Source: Bacillus sp. RO3
Lineage (GTDB): Bacteria > Bacillota > Bacilli > Bacillales > Bacillaceae_B
Direction: 5' to 3'
Assembly (NCBI RefSeq): GCF_012911895.1
Contig: NZ_JAAXCV010000010.1
Span: forward strand, 1 to 64,000
DNA: 64,000 nucleotides
The notes beneath the pieces were generated by a model. It made no database searches. It was not told the DNA's origin and saw nothing but the letters and a program-made list of their open reading frames with translations. Shown here piece by piece: positions 12,901-20,849 of the stretch. A program made the translations under genes and the position numbers. The first letter of the stretch is position 1; each line of letters starts with the position of its first letter.

Positions 12901-13065
12901 GCCGCATTGAACGGCAATCCTGTCGTACTGACCCATCCTAAAGAGGTGCAGTTTACAACAATGGATACTCTGGCAACGTTCGCTCCTGTTACAGATAGAT
13001 ATTATATTCTCGGAGGAGAGGGAGCCGTTTCATCTTCAGTAGTGGATTCACTTATCCATCAGTAA
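9994..13065 (+). CDS. Secreted subtilisin-like serine protease with CWB2 cell-wall anchor
   Basis: A 1023-residue exported protease. Domains in order: signal peptide (about 1-28, ending near MEANG); a PPC-like beta domain (about 35-165); a helical segment (about 170-310); an inhibitor-I9-like propeptide (NRLIVKVKDKK through FVEPVQQY, about 320-400); the S8 catalytic domain with Asp452 (VVDTGVD), His487 (HGHGTHVSG), Asn578 (ATGND) and Ser640 (SGTSMATPH); and three CWB2 repeats from residue 730 to the end (RISGADRYETAVEIS and variants). CWB2 repeats bind secondary cell-wall polymers non-covalently, so the enzyme probably stays on the cell surface. All catalytic residues are intact. The gene is monocistronic, between two palindromes and a terminator. 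The substrate is unknown. Confidence 0.93.
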   Translation: MKKKIRSLIAFVFVFSLIFSGVPRMEANGEESGVPIEEGTLTIGAPVDGEFESSENVHWYKVDPSDSEIADYTHLRMKLQSEQELNITVYSSVENAIDNRAFERYMSYSFQNEPAIIDFPLSWTGPYYLKIESYGMGEEYIEFEEEFEEMVIPYTIGYDGITLPPSSEPIGEECPAELSTKERENGKSILRDLRTVRETVLAKTDKGQELSALYYKAAPFISSKMLFSKTLRDSVYRDLVQLKDLFADVAAKGSGSSYKVTAEDQKAINHLYQNALESTPAFIQEKIEDAGKSVGISKLAGSTVSTILAKADLFPTKAVSNRLIVKVKDKKDAKSFQGKTKTMGVESISPLKTKDSFFSNMYVLELDEEEKKVSAASLKAATKEISDLPEVEFVEPVQQYKVLSADAQYPYQWSLKNNGDNGGIKDSDIQYEQLQELLEGKDLEDTIIAVVDTGVDHTLADLSGRVLSNEGYNFVSRNSDSMDDHGHGTHVSGIIAAEANNHYSMAGINPHGKILPVKVLDASGSGDTEQIAYGIKYAVDHGAQVINLSLGGSYSRVIEYALKYAHDHGVTVVAATGNDGMEEISYPGSSKFVISVGATNNLDLVSDYSNFGNGIDLVAPGTEIPSLVPDGQVTYMSGTSMATPHVAAVAGLLLSHDASLTPAQVERVLTRTAVDITFVEEDNPGTGYYYEEEYPYPAELVLPGYDTVSGWGRLDALEAVTGIGQANIGADRISGADRYETAVEISKEGWEQSDVAVIATGRNYPDALSATPLAYHHDAPLLLTNTTTLPQSVKDELVRLNVKKVILVGGKSVISPDVEKEVKNLGIKTVSRISGADRYETSVKIAEQLGFTDRAVVATGQSFADALSIAPIAAALEMPILLTKKSGTPEAVRSYMEESMFEQFYVIGGESAIPEESAEEFMNYERLSGNDRYETNSSIIHYFSGELNMSTPFIATGKNYPDALAGSALAALNGNPVVLTHPKEVQFTTMDTLATFAPVTDRYYILGGEGAVSSSVVDSLIHQ

Positions 13066-13104
13066 TCAAAAAGCGGGAATGAAAAGAGTTTTTTCTTCCA
13101 ACGA

Positions 13105-13157
13105 AAATCCGAACATTCGATATTCTTTATTGAAATCGAACCCGTTCGGATTTTTTT
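13105..13157 (+). terminator. Rho-independent terminator
   Basis: AAATCCGAAC at 13105-13114 pairs with GTTCGGATTT at 13144-13153. A nested ATTCGAT/ATCGAA stem lies inside and a T run follows. It ends the subtilase transcript. Confidence 0.85.
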
Positions 13158-13459
13158 CTTGTAGTAGTATAGAAGGTTAAAAGGTTTAACGGTGTTACAA
13201 CGACCATAACGATATCCTTTTTCATTAGATTTGATAGAATGAGTTATCTGCCAGCCTCTTTTTAAAACGTTCATCGCAAGTCTTCGACACTATCTCCCAG
13301 GAAATAATCCATTTCCTCAAATTATGAGATTTTTCTATAAAAAACCACAAATATAAATGGAAGTATTTTGTAATTAGTATATAATGGTAATAAAGTCTCA
13401 TATTTGGGAAGATTCAGATAATATAGGCTTATAAAAAAAGAAAAAGGAAGGTGTTTGGC
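13158..13459 (+). promoter_or_regulatory. Upstream region of the ComK-like gene
   Basis: No gene seen in about 300 AT-rich bases. A TATAAT box lies at 13380-13385 without a clear -35 partner, and AAGGAAGGTG at 13444-13453 is the ribosome binding site. I did not find the AAAA-N5-TTTT dyad expected if ComK activated its own gene as in B. subtilis. Confidence 0.35.
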
Positions 13460-14020
13460 ATGCAAGGGTTAGAAATTCCGGTCACTGGAAGGACGGTGGC
13501 GATCGGTCCCGCTTATGACGGGATTCATCGAACGGTCATGTATCATTATTCAGGGGATAAGACATTCAGTAAGAAATCCGCCATGGAGATTTTAGATGAG
13601 TCCTGTATGATGTACAGGTCTACGTATGACGGCAGAATTAAAGCTGTTCGACATGCAACCAAGTATTTACGGAAAACACCGCTCATGATCTGCCCCCAGG
13701 AATTCATCTATGCCATACCCACCATTGCCCCGACGGATTATGACTGTATATGGCTATTCTGCAGGCATATCGAGTCGTCGTCCACTTCTGAAGGGAAAAC
13801 ATACATCCGGTTTAAGAACGGGAGACAACTGCAAATCAACTGTTCGGAAAAAGTGATCACGAAACAGCGGGAACGGGCAGCTGCCACTATGAACCATTTC
13901 GCCATCTTCCCATCCCTGTTATCCAAAAGCGGCAAAGAAAACGAAATGTTCCTTCCGGGATTTCATTCTGCCATGACCGATCCAACCAGTTTCCCAGACG
14001 AATCCAACTTCGATTATTGA
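13460..14020 (+). CDS. ComK-family competence transcription factor
   Basis: 186 residues, close to the 192 of B. subtilis ComK. The middle reads ILDESCMMYRSTYDGR...KAVRHATKYLRKTPLMICPQEFIYAIPT, matching the conserved ComK block (DRSC...YGS-Y-GR...HKPPI-I-P...FPT), followed by a Cys-Ile-Trp-Leu segment and GKTYIRFKNGRQL. ComK binds AT-boxes and switches on late competence genes for DNA uptake. The ATG at 13460 has a good ribosome binding site; a GTG at 13451 is an unlikely alternative. The C-terminal 40 residues are divergent. Whether this is the main comK or a paralogue cannot be told from the window, since no other competence gene is here. Confidence 0.8.
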   Translation: MQGLEIPVTGRTVAIGPAYDGIHRTVMYHYSGDKTFSKKSAMEILDESCMMYRSTYDGRIKAVRHATKYLRKTPLMICPQEFIYAIPTIAPTDYDCIWLFCRHIESSSTSEGKTYIRFKNGRQLQINCSEKVITKQRERAAATMNHFAIFPSLLSKSGKENEMFLPGFHSAMTDPTSFPDESNFDY

Positions 14021-14183
14021 GGGACGGACCTCTCGGGGGGATTAATCTCAAAACGCTCATACGTAAAAACAGGAGTAGGAAGCAGGTTCCAACTCCTATT
14101 TGTCGTTATAGTAGAACCATCATTTGTCGAAATACAGTATTTCCATGGGCAAGAGAATAGTTTTAATAGGAGGTCCGTCCCCC
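14019..14183. repeat. 165-bp segment bounded by inverted GGGACGGACCT repeats
   Basis: GAGGGACGGACCTCT starts inside the stop codon of the ComK-like gene, and its inverse AGGAGGTCCGTCCCCC ends at 14183. Between them lie two more hairpins: AGGAGTAGGAA...TTCCAACTCCT (14071-14098), which could terminate the upstream gene, and the perfect GAAATAC-A-GTATTTC (14129-14143). The layout resembles a small non-coding mobile or REP-type unit. See the other copies at 20850, 38751, 45395, 46560, 49404, 50793 and 56719. Confidence 0.7.
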
Positions 14184-14308
14184 TATGAGAAAGTTGTCGA
14201 TAAGTATTTCCTACTAAATATGGATTATTCTGATATTTCTATTATAATGTAAATATAAGTAATTTCTGTTAATAAATAAAAATAACATTAAAGGAGGTGG
14301 GATTACGA

Positions 14309-14434
14309 ATGCCTGCATATTATATGAAAGAGATATGGACACCGTTAAAGATAGTAGGGATTAAATTCTTCAAATCTGAAGAAAATACGATCTTTATGAA
14401 ATTCCATCAAAAGCCTAGAAAGCGCATTTTCTAA
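14309..14434 (+). CDS. Small hypothetical basic protein (41 aa)
   Basis: A 41-codon ORF, MPAYYMKEIWTPLKIVG..., with a basic C-terminus (FHQKPRKRIF). A textbook AAGGAGGTGG ribosome binding site lies at 14291-14300, nine bases before the ATG. It ends 26 nt before the c-di-GMP riboswitch and so is probably a separate transcript or part of a longer leader. No family is recognised; support is the exceptional Shine-Dalgarno match. Confidence 0.55.
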   Translation: MPAYYMKEIWTPLKIVGIKFFKSEENTIFMKFHQKPRKRIF

Positions 14435-14460
14435 ACCAATATATAAAATACTTCTAAAAC

Positions 14461-14552
14461 GCGTACGATAAAGGCAAACCCATTGAAAAATGGAGACGCA
14501 AAACTATAGGGGCTTTCGTCAGGAGACGGTGCCAGCCAGTTACCGTGTACGC
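14461..14552 (+). promoter_or_regulatory. Cyclic di-GMP-I riboswitch (GEMM)
   Basis: The RNA contains the hallmark order of the GEMM-I aptamer: AAGGCAAACC, a GAAA-type loop closed by CCATT/AATGG, GACGCAAAACTATAGGGG, then a second hairpin ending GGTGCCAGCCAGTTACC. The ends GCGTAC (14461-14466) and GTACGC (14547-14552) close stem P1. It lies 220 nt upstream of the CWB2 protein gene on the same strand. I saw no clear intrinsic terminator between aptamer and gene, so control could be by alternative folding near the start, processing, or a weaker terminator. Confidence 0.88.
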
Positions 14553-14772
14553 ACTTCTCGATCCTTTCACTCTTTCCATACTCACAGATCCAATGACCTT
14601 ACTTGTAATTAACCATTCTACCATTCACCTCACTATTTAACGCATCATTTCCACTTTCTTAAAGTCACTTTTACTAGATATAGAACGGCATGTTCACTTC
14701 CTGATACATTTCCAACGTATGATCAATGGCAAACCATGCTACATATATTATCAATTTAAGGGGGCCCGCTTC

Positions 14773-16239
14773 ATGGGGAAAATCAGTACCGGTCTAGTTG
14801 TCTTTCTATTGATCTTCTGTTGCAGTATGTCACCGTCACTTGCTGCAGGTCCATTTGACCACCGATCTATTAAGAAGGACATTCAATCCCTCTCAACGAA
14901 ACAATCCGCGACGACACTTGATAACACACCCTTCACTGTACTAAAAGAAAAAATGAAAAGCATAAAGAAGGATAATGGCATGAGATTAATGGGTGAGGTA
15001 TATGAACAGGAACCGAATGACTACCCTCATCAGGCGGATTATATCCGTCTCGACGATATTGTCCTTGGTACCTTCTGGTGGGAAGAGGACCTGGATATGT
15101 ATCATTTATATATGGATGAAACCCAGGATACGTATATTTACGGAACCACTTTGACGACCCTCAATAATCTTGGGTATTTGCTTTTCACCCCCGAAGGAGA
15201 GCCGATATATCCGGATGAGTTCCTGGAAGACGGAAGTGATAAGCTGTTGATTTATTATTCTCTGCCTCCAGGCTCGTATTATCTTGCAGCCACAGATCTG
15301 AATGAGTTTGGCGGAGACGGAGTATATGGGCTGACAGCATTCACCGGGGAAGAACCTACAGATAATGTGTACCGGATCTACGGAAAGGACCGGCATGAAA
15401 CCGCAATCGAGATCTCGAAGGTAGGATGGCCAGACGGGGCTGAAACGGTTGTGCTGGCAAGGGATACCACCTTCCCGGACGCCTTGGCAGGGGCCCCCCT
15501 CGCTTATCAGAAAGATGCGCCCATCCTATTGAATCCAAAGGATCACTTACACGATAAGGTAAAAGAACGAATCGCCGAATTGGGAGCGGAGAACGTGATT
15601 ATTCTAGGAGGGAAGGGAGCCATTTCACCCAATGTTGAAAAGCAATTAAAAACGAATGGCATAAACGTATTGCGTATCGGAGGGGTGACACGATATGAAA
15701 CGGCGGCCAACATAGCAAGAGAGTTAGGGGACTACGAACAGGCTGTCATTGCATACGGTGGCAACTTTCCAGATGCCTTATCCATCGCGCCTTACGCTGC
15801 CTCCAATGGAATTCCGATCCTGTTAAGCCCTAAGGATGCATTGGCAGACGAAACGAAGGAAGCACTGAAGACGGTCACGGATACCATTATCGTAGGAGGA
15901 AAGTCAGTCATCTCCGATCAAGTTGAAAAGCAGCTCTCTCAAACAAATCCTGTAAGGATATCAGGAACCGACCGCTATGAAACATCGGTCCACATTGCTG
16001 AGCATCTCGAGATGCCAGGTGATATCATTACAGTAGCCACAGGTCAGAACTTTGCCGATGCACTGACGGGTTCTGTGCTTGCCGCTAAATACTATGAACC
16101 TATTATCCTTGTGGAAAAAAAATCAGTTCCAAAACCTGTAAGAAACTTTATTTCAGAGCATGGAACGTGGTATTTCACTATTCTCGGAGGAGAAGGAGCC
16201 GTTTCTGAAAAAGTGGCAGGAGAGCTCAACGGTTTATAA
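14773..16239 (+). CDS. Secreted CWB2-repeat surface protein under c-di-GMP riboswitch
   Basis: 488 residues. A signal peptide (GKISTGLVVFLLIFCCSMSPSLAA) is followed by a linker, a PPC-like beta domain (about 78-190: EQEPNDYPHQADYIRLDD... YYLAATD) and three CWB2 repeats from about residue 201 to the end (RIYGKDRHETAIEIS, RIGGVTRYETAANIA, RISGTDRYETSVHIA). No enzyme domain is visible, so it is probably a structural or adhesive wall protein, possibly an accessory to the CWB2 enzymes in this window. The ATG at 14773 follows AAGGGGG and begins the signal peptide; the in-frame ATG at 14719 would bury it. The riboswitch at 14461 makes control by cyclic di-GMP likely, tying it to the motile-sessile switch. 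Confidence 0.88.
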   Translation: MGKISTGLVVFLLIFCCSMSPSLAAGPFDHRSIKKDIQSLSTKQSATTLDNTPFTVLKEKMKSIKKDNGMRLMGEVYEQEPNDYPHQADYIRLDDIVLGTFWWEEDLDMYHLYMDETQDTYIYGTTLTTLNNLGYLLFTPEGEPIYPDEFLEDGSDKLLIYYSLPPGSYYLAATDLNEFGGDGVYGLTAFTGEEPTDNVYRIYGKDRHETAIEISKVGWPDGAETVVLARDTTFPDALAGAPLAYQKDAPILLNPKDHLHDKVKERIAELGAENVIILGGKGAISPNVEKQLKTNGINVLRIGGVTRYETAANIARELGDYEQAVIAYGGNFPDALSIAPYAASNGIPILLSPKDALADETKEALKTVTDTIIVGGKSVISDQVEKQLSQTNPVRISGTDRYETSVHIAEHLEMPGDIITVATGQNFADALTGSVLAAKYYEPIILVEKKSVPKPVRNFISEHGTWYFTILGGEGAVSEKVAGELNGL

Positions 16240-16264
16240 ATGCAACGGTTCCCAAAATGGAATA

Positions 16265-16307
16265 GAGGCTGAAGATCACACCAATCGTGATTTTCAGCCT
16301 CTATTTA
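16265..16307 (+). terminator. Rho-independent terminator
   Basis: GAGGCTGAAGATCAC pairs with GTGATTTTCAGCCTC with small internal mismatches, then CTATTT. It closes the CWB2 transcript. Confidence 0.8.
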
Positions 16308-16423
16308 TCTTTCTCCACAACCATAACATGATACGAAATGACTATCACCCTGTACCTACTTTTCTGTTATGATGATAGTAACGAATATTTGGAATATAAC
16401 CGGAATGAAGGGACTGCCATTCG

Positions 16424-17545
16424 ATGACAAGTGCTTCTACCATACTAATAAAATATCTGGAAGATCATTCAGAAGAATTTTTACATAATTGGCTCAAAAA
16501 TATTGTTATTTCAGAAGATGATGTCTATAAAGAAGAGGTCCTTGAAAATGGATTGAAGATGTTTCAATTAGTGAAACGGGCCATAAGGGAGCCCCTCAGT
16601 GATGAGGAAATCACCTATCTTGCTCACAAGACCGCTCTGGAACGGGTGAATGCCAATGTTAACATCAGCGAATTTGTCTATAACGTCAATATTGGGAAGA
16701 GCATCATTATTAAGTGGGTGAGCGGCTCCGGAATTGAACTCCGTGAATTGCAGCCGATCTTTGAGGACATCAATGCATTGTTCGATCGTTTCTCCTACCT
16801 GGCAGTCAGAAAATATACGGAGATCAAAGAGCAGCTGCTTCAGGAAAAAGAGTTGTATATCGACCAAACCCATAAAGAACGGCTGACGATCCTTGGTCAG
16901 ATGAGTTCCAGCTTTGTTCATGAATTCAGGAATCCACTTACGTCGATCATCGGATTTACCAAGCTTCTGCAAAGCGATCACCCCGACCTGCCGTATCTGG
17001 ATATCATACAGCATGAGCTTGAACAGTTGAATTACCGCATCTCTCAATTCCTCCATGTATCGAGAAAGGAACTAGTCGATAGTACAAGAGAAGAAATCAT
17101 CCTGATCGATCATCTTGAAGAGACCATTGAATTTCTTTATCCGAGCCTTCTGGACGGTGACGTTTCCCTTGATTTCAAGTGTGAAGCTGCCATCAAGGTG
17201 CTGGGAAACAAGGATGAGCTGAGGCAGGTCTTCCTTAACCTCATCATGAACTCCATTGACGCCCTTCAGGAGGAGGAAGGACATCGTCAAATCACGATTT
17301 CATGCAAAGAAGAAAAAGGCAGGGCGGAGTTGGAAATCTCCAATAATGGGCCGCGGATTAAAGAGGAGACCATTGAAGCCATTTTTGAGCCTTTTTACAC
17401 GACTAAGGACCTTGGAACGGGAATCGGTCTTTACATTTGTAAAAAGCTGATTGAAAAACATGGCGGGGAAATCCATTGTCAGTCGAATGACGAGTGGACG
17501 ACCTTTACGATCGGTATTCCTGTGGAGTCCAATAAGGTTATGTAG
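16424..17545 (+). CDS. Soluble sensor histidine kinase (sporulation-kinase type)
   Basis: 373 residues without transmembrane segments. The N-terminal 130 residues form an all-helical sensor resembling the RsbRD/histidine-kinase N-terminal domain (LIKYLEDHSEEFLHNWLKNI...). Then come a HisKA domain with phospho-acceptor His166 (SSFVHEFRNPLTSIIGF) and a HATPase_c domain with the N box (NLIMNSIDAL), G1 (ISNNGPRI), the F box (IFEPFYTTK) and G2 (GTGIGLYI). All catalytic boxes are present. The H-box sequence is like that of the Kin phosphorelay kinases feeding Spo0F/Spo0A, but no response regulator is adjacent. It is an orphan kinase whose target is inferred at best. It lies beside a convergent c-di-GMP enzyme gene. 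Confidence 0.88.
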   Translation: MTSASTILIKYLEDHSEEFLHNWLKNIVISEDDVYKEEVLENGLKMFQLVKRAIREPLSDEEITYLAHKTALERVNANVNISEFVYNVNIGKSIIIKWVSGSGIELRELQPIFEDINALFDRFSYLAVRKYTEIKEQLLQEKELYIDQTHKERLTILGQMSSSFVHEFRNPLTSIIGFTKLLQSDHPDLPYLDIIQHELEQLNYRISQFLHVSRKELVDSTREEIILIDHLEETIEFLYPSLLDGDVSLDFKCEAAIKVLGNKDELRQVFLNLIMNSIDALQEEEGHRQITISCKEEKGRAELEISNNGPRIKEETIEAIFEPFYTTKDLGTGIGLYICKKLIEKHGGEIHCQSNDEWTTFTIGIPVESNKVM

Positions 17546-17634
17546 TGCATAACTGAACGGAGATCAATTGCCTTTGTTGGGTAAACGGAATAACGAGGCT
17601 GTGACCCTTTTTACAGAGGATCAGTGATAAAGGG

Positions 17635-17667
17635 AGAACCCTGGATGTTATTCCAGGGTTCTTTCCT
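17635..17667. terminator. Terminator between convergent genes
   Basis: AGAACCCTGGA, loop TGTTAT, TCCAGGGTTCT, then TTTCCTT. The stem is perfect and lies between the kinase gene and the convergent GGDEF-EAL gene, so it may serve both. Confidence 0.85.
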
Positions 17668-17672
17668 TGGCA

Positions 17673-20087
17673 TCACATTATGATCATATCGGCAGGCTTC
17701 AAACCTTTTGCATACTCAATCAGCTTTTCAGGTGGAAGGGGCTTACTGAAGTAATAGCCCTGTCCATATTCACACTCCAGTTCCTTGAGCCAGTTCAGTT
17801 GGGATTCTGTTTCGATCCCTTCGGCCACAATGGCCAGCTTTAAATGCTTGGCCATGGCAAGGATGGCAGAAACAATCGCTTTATTGGACTCATTTTCGTC
17901 CAGACCCATAATGAAACTGCGGTCAATCTTTAAGGTTTGAATGGAGAACTTCTGCAGATAGCTTAACGAACTGTACTCAATGCCGAAATCATCGATTGCG
18001 ATGGAAACCCCCATCTCCCGGAGGGCATTTAATTTGGTCAATGCTTCCTCGACATGGTGCATGGTGGTGCTTTCTGTTACTTCCAGTTCGATAAGGGAAG
18101 GAGGGACACTGTACGTTTGAAGGACCTCCCTTACGATGTCTACAAAGAATTCATCATGGAACTGCCTTGACGAAACATTGATGGAGATCTTGAAGACATG
18201 TCCATCCGCCATCCACGTCTTCAACTGCTTGCAGGCTTCAATCAGGACCTGCTGCCCCAATGGTATGATCAAGCCGGTTTCTTCCGCAAGGGGAATAAAG
18301 TCTCCTGGTGAAATCACTCCTTTTACCGAGTGGTTCCATCTTAGCAGTGCCTCTACACCGACGATTTCCTTTTTATCTAACGATAATTGAGGTTGATAGT
18401 AGAGCTCGAATTCATCATTCACCAGGGCTTTACGCAGGTTTTCTTCCAACTCGATTGGATTGATTCCTTTTTCCTCCAGTTGATCGGAAAACAGGAGCTG
18501 ATAGGCACCCCTGCTTTTTTTAGACGTATACATGGCGATGTCCGCTTTTTTAAGAAGGGTGGAAAGATCCACTCCGTCGCCCGGGTAAAGGGAAATACCG
18601 ATGGAAGTGGACGTGATGATGTCATGTCCCCCGATGTCAAAGGGGGTTTCAAGGCTCTTTTGTATGCGTGCAGCGATTTTTTGAACGTCACATCTACTCT
18701 TGATGGAAGGGAGTAAGATCAGAAATTCATCCCCGCTCATCCTGGCGATGAAGCCTTTTTTATCAAGGACATTCGTACAGCGCTCCCCAACCCGGGAGAT
18801 GAGTTCATCCCCATATCCGTGTCCCAGTGTGTCATTGACAATTTTAAATCGGTTGAGATCCAGGAGAAGGATCGCCATTTGCCGATGTCCCTCATTCACT
18901 TTTCTCTTGAATACCTCATTGAAATAGCGTCTGTTCGGCAAGCCCGTCAGCTCATCATGGTAAGCGAGATATCTGATTTTCTCTTTGTCCCTGATCGCTT
19001 CGGTTATATCTGTGACCAGCACGTGGGCACCGGTCACCTCCCCATTGAGGTATACCGGGACAACGATGGCTTGAGTGGTCATAAGATGCCCTTGACGGTG
19101 GGCCACATCTATTTCCATCTTCAATGCCTCTCCTGAAAGAGATCGCTGGAAGGCAGATTGGATCCGGTTCAAGTCAGTAGCCTTGACATAAGAACGGAAG
19201 CCCTTGCCGATGATCTTGACCAGGGGGTAACCCGTCAGCTCCGAGGCGCGCTCGTTTGCTTCCACGATGATGCCGTTTTGATTGTAAGTGAAGATGGCAG
19301 AAAGATTATTCTCATAGAGAGATTTGTACTGCTGTTCTTTTTCCTGGATCTCCTTCATCTGTCTCTGATGCATTTCATCGGCCAAATGATCGGGGATGAA
19401 CCAGAGGACCAAGAGGACCCCCATCTCAATAATGAAGGGGAGAAGCTGCTTATCCTCGATCAATGCCAGATGCTCACTGTATTTCTCCGGTGAAAGGAGG
19501 GAATAGGCGGTCAAATACGTGATGCCTGAAAAACCCAACCCCATGACGATGCTCCAAAGCACCTGTCGTATTCTTCTTTGTGACAGATTTTCCTGATTAT
19601 TCAACTGCAGCAGCATGCGGAAGAAGGGAAATGTCACCCCGAGTGTCATGAGAATCGTCAAGGAGATATACGTAGGCTTTATATCCACATGGGGATAAAT
19701 CAGACCGAAATAGGTAGAGAAATTTCCAATCATCATAATAAGGGAGAACGTGAAGCCCCCTTTGATAAAATTCACTTTATCCGTATTCACGCCTTGAAAA
19801 AGAAGCAGTGAAAAATAAATACTCACGAAGCAGACGACAAAGAAGATCGGGGCAAAAGAGAAAAACTTCATGATAAAGAGTGTGTTCGAAACCATCACAA
19901 TGACGGATCCGTGAAGCAGACAATAAAAAATACTATATGTAAAGGAAAGAAACAAAAGTTCTTTTTTCCTTATACCAGGCTTCTCGCCATTTCTAGTAAA
20001 GGATTCCCTTAGTGCCAGATAACTGCATGCGGAAGATAATAATATACTTACTGAAATCGTTATAAAAATCATCAAGTAATTAGTCAT
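17673..20087 (-). CDS. Membrane PAS-GGDEF-EAL cyclic di-GMP enzyme
   Basis: 804 residues. About seven transmembrane helices (1-235) recall a MHYT-type sensor, although I do not see the MHYT motifs. A PAS domain follows (about 255-370), then GGDEF (about 375-540) with SGDEF at 451-455 in place of GGDEF, then EAL (about 555-795) with Glu579 in GVEALLRW, SINVSSRQF, ELEVTEST, AIDDFGIEYSSL, LKIDRSFI and AEGIETESQ. Every EAL metal-binding motif is present, so phosphodiesterase activity is likely. The SGDEF site could be active or could bind GTP as a regulator. This is the only c-di-GMP turnover gene in the window and lies 3 kb from the c-di-GMP riboswitch. It is monocistronic. Confidence 0.93.
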   Translation of the reverse strand: MTNYLMIFITISVSILLSSACSYLALRESFTRNGEKPGIRKKELLFLSFTYSIFYCLLHGSVIVMVSNTLFIMKFFSFAPIFFVVCFVSIYFSLLLFQGVNTDKVNFIKGGFTFSLIMMIGNFSTYFGLIYPHVDIKPTYISLTILMTLGVTFPFFRMLLQLNNQENLSQRRIRQVLWSIVMGLGFSGITYLTAYSLLSPEKYSEHLALIEDKQLLPFIIEMGVLLVLWFIPDHLADEMHQRQMKEIQEKEQQYKSLYENNLSAIFTYNQNGIIVEANERASELTGYPLVKIIGKGFRSYVKATDLNRIQSAFQRSLSGEALKMEIDVAHRQGHLMTTQAIVVPVYLNGEVTGAHVLVTDITEAIRDKEKIRYLAYHDELTGLPNRRYFNEVFKRKVNEGHRQMAILLLDLNRFKIVNDTLGHGYGDELISRVGERCTNVLDKKGFIARMSGDEFLILLPSIKSRCDVQKIAARIQKSLETPFDIGGHDIITSTSIGISLYPGDGVDLSTLLKKADIAMYTSKKSRGAYQLLFSDQLEEKGINPIELEENLRKALVNDEFELYYQPQLSLDKKEIVGVEALLRWNHSVKGVISPGDFIPLAEETGLIIPLGQQVLIEACKQLKTWMADGHVFKISINVSSRQFHDEFFVDIVREVLQTYSVPPSLIELEVTESTTMHHVEEALTKLNALREMGVSIAIDDFGIEYSSLSYLQKFSIQTLKIDRSFIMGLDENESNKAIVSAILAMAKHLKLAIVAEGIETESQLNWLKELECEYGQGYYFSKPLPPEKLIEYAKGLKPADMIIM

Positions 20088-20206
20088 TTATACCTCCGTC
20101 TTTTTACTTATATCTACAATTATATCATCTATTTCGACAGGAATTTCTAATTATTAGTATTTTTTTTGACAGGATGACCGTTCGCCCCCTATCCTCATGA
20201 TCCGCA

Positions 20207-20236
20207 AAAAAACCCCTTCACATCTTTCGCGAAAAG
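20207..20236 (-). terminator. Terminator of the SCO-like gene
   Basis: On the minus strand CCTTTTC, an 11-nt loop and GAAGGGG form a stem with G-U pairs, followed by a run of seven T. It lies directly after the stop codon. Confidence 0.65.
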
Positions 20237-20237
20237 G

Positions 20238-20828
20238 TCAGTTTAACTTCTTTATATCTTCTATCATCTCTTCATATGGAGGGCTTGAAACCCCTTCATA
20301 CTTCTTCAGGAGAACTCCATTTTCGCTCACTAAGTAAAAGGAGGTTCCATGAACAAACTGGTTCGAGCCTTCCACCGGGGCAGCGGGGGTTTTAAATGAA
20401 AGATTGGCAAATGATTCGATGTCATCACGGGGATATCCCGTCAAAAAGCTCCAATTGTCATCGTCCATTTCATATCTCTCACTATATTCCTTCAACACAG
20501 GGGGAGTATCATGCTCCGGATCGATGCTGATGGAAACGAGTTGAACGTCATCCCCGAGTCCCGCTTCTTTGATCTTCTGTTGAAGCTTCGCCATATTCGC
20601 CGTCATGGGAAGGCAAACCGTATCACAATTCGTGAAGATGAAGTCGGCCACTACACTCTTTCCCTTATTGAGCTCGGCAAAGGACGTGGTCGTTCCATTC
20701 TGATCCACAGCGGTCAATTCACCCACCTCCACTTTCATAGGGAAAGAATCCTCCACCTTTTCACCCTGGCAGCCAGCCAATAAGAAAAGGGATATGGCGA
20801 TCGCCGGAATAATAGATGTCACATTCAT
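20238..20828 (-). CDS. SCO1/SenC-family copper lipoprotein
   Basis: 196 residues. A lipoprotein signal with lipobox LAGC puts it on the outer membrane face. The thioredoxin-like fold carries the copper site Cys68-x3-Cys72 (NCDTVC) and His160 (FVHGTSFYL), the three ligands of SCO proteins. It would deliver copper to or reduce the CuA centre of cytochrome c oxidase, as its homologue ScoA (YpmQ) does in B. subtilis. The ribosome binding site AGGAGG lies four bases before the ATG. The gene follows the ABC operon after 47 nt that contain the 20-bp palindrome at 20850, so it may be co-transcribed or have its own promoter. No oxidase gene is nearby. Confidence 0.9.
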   Translation of the reverse strand: MNVTSIIPAIAISLFLLAGCQGEKVEDSFPMKVEVGELTAVDQNGTTTSFAELNKGKSVVADFIFTNCDTVCLPMTANMAKLQQKIKEAGLGDDVQLVSISIDPEHDTPPVLKEYSERYEMDDDNWSFLTGYPRDDIESFANLSFKTPAAPVEGSNQFVHGTSFYLVSENGVLLKKYEGVSSPPYEEMIEDIKKLN

Positions 20829-20849
20829 ATTTACCTCCTCCTACTAATG

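Noticed and set aside
12181-13062. Regularly spaced repeats in the subtilase 3' half as a possible CRISPR-like or tandem DNA array
   Set aside because: They are diverged protein-level CWB2 repeats of about 95 codons, not short DNA repeats with spacers. I saw no CRISPR array in the window.
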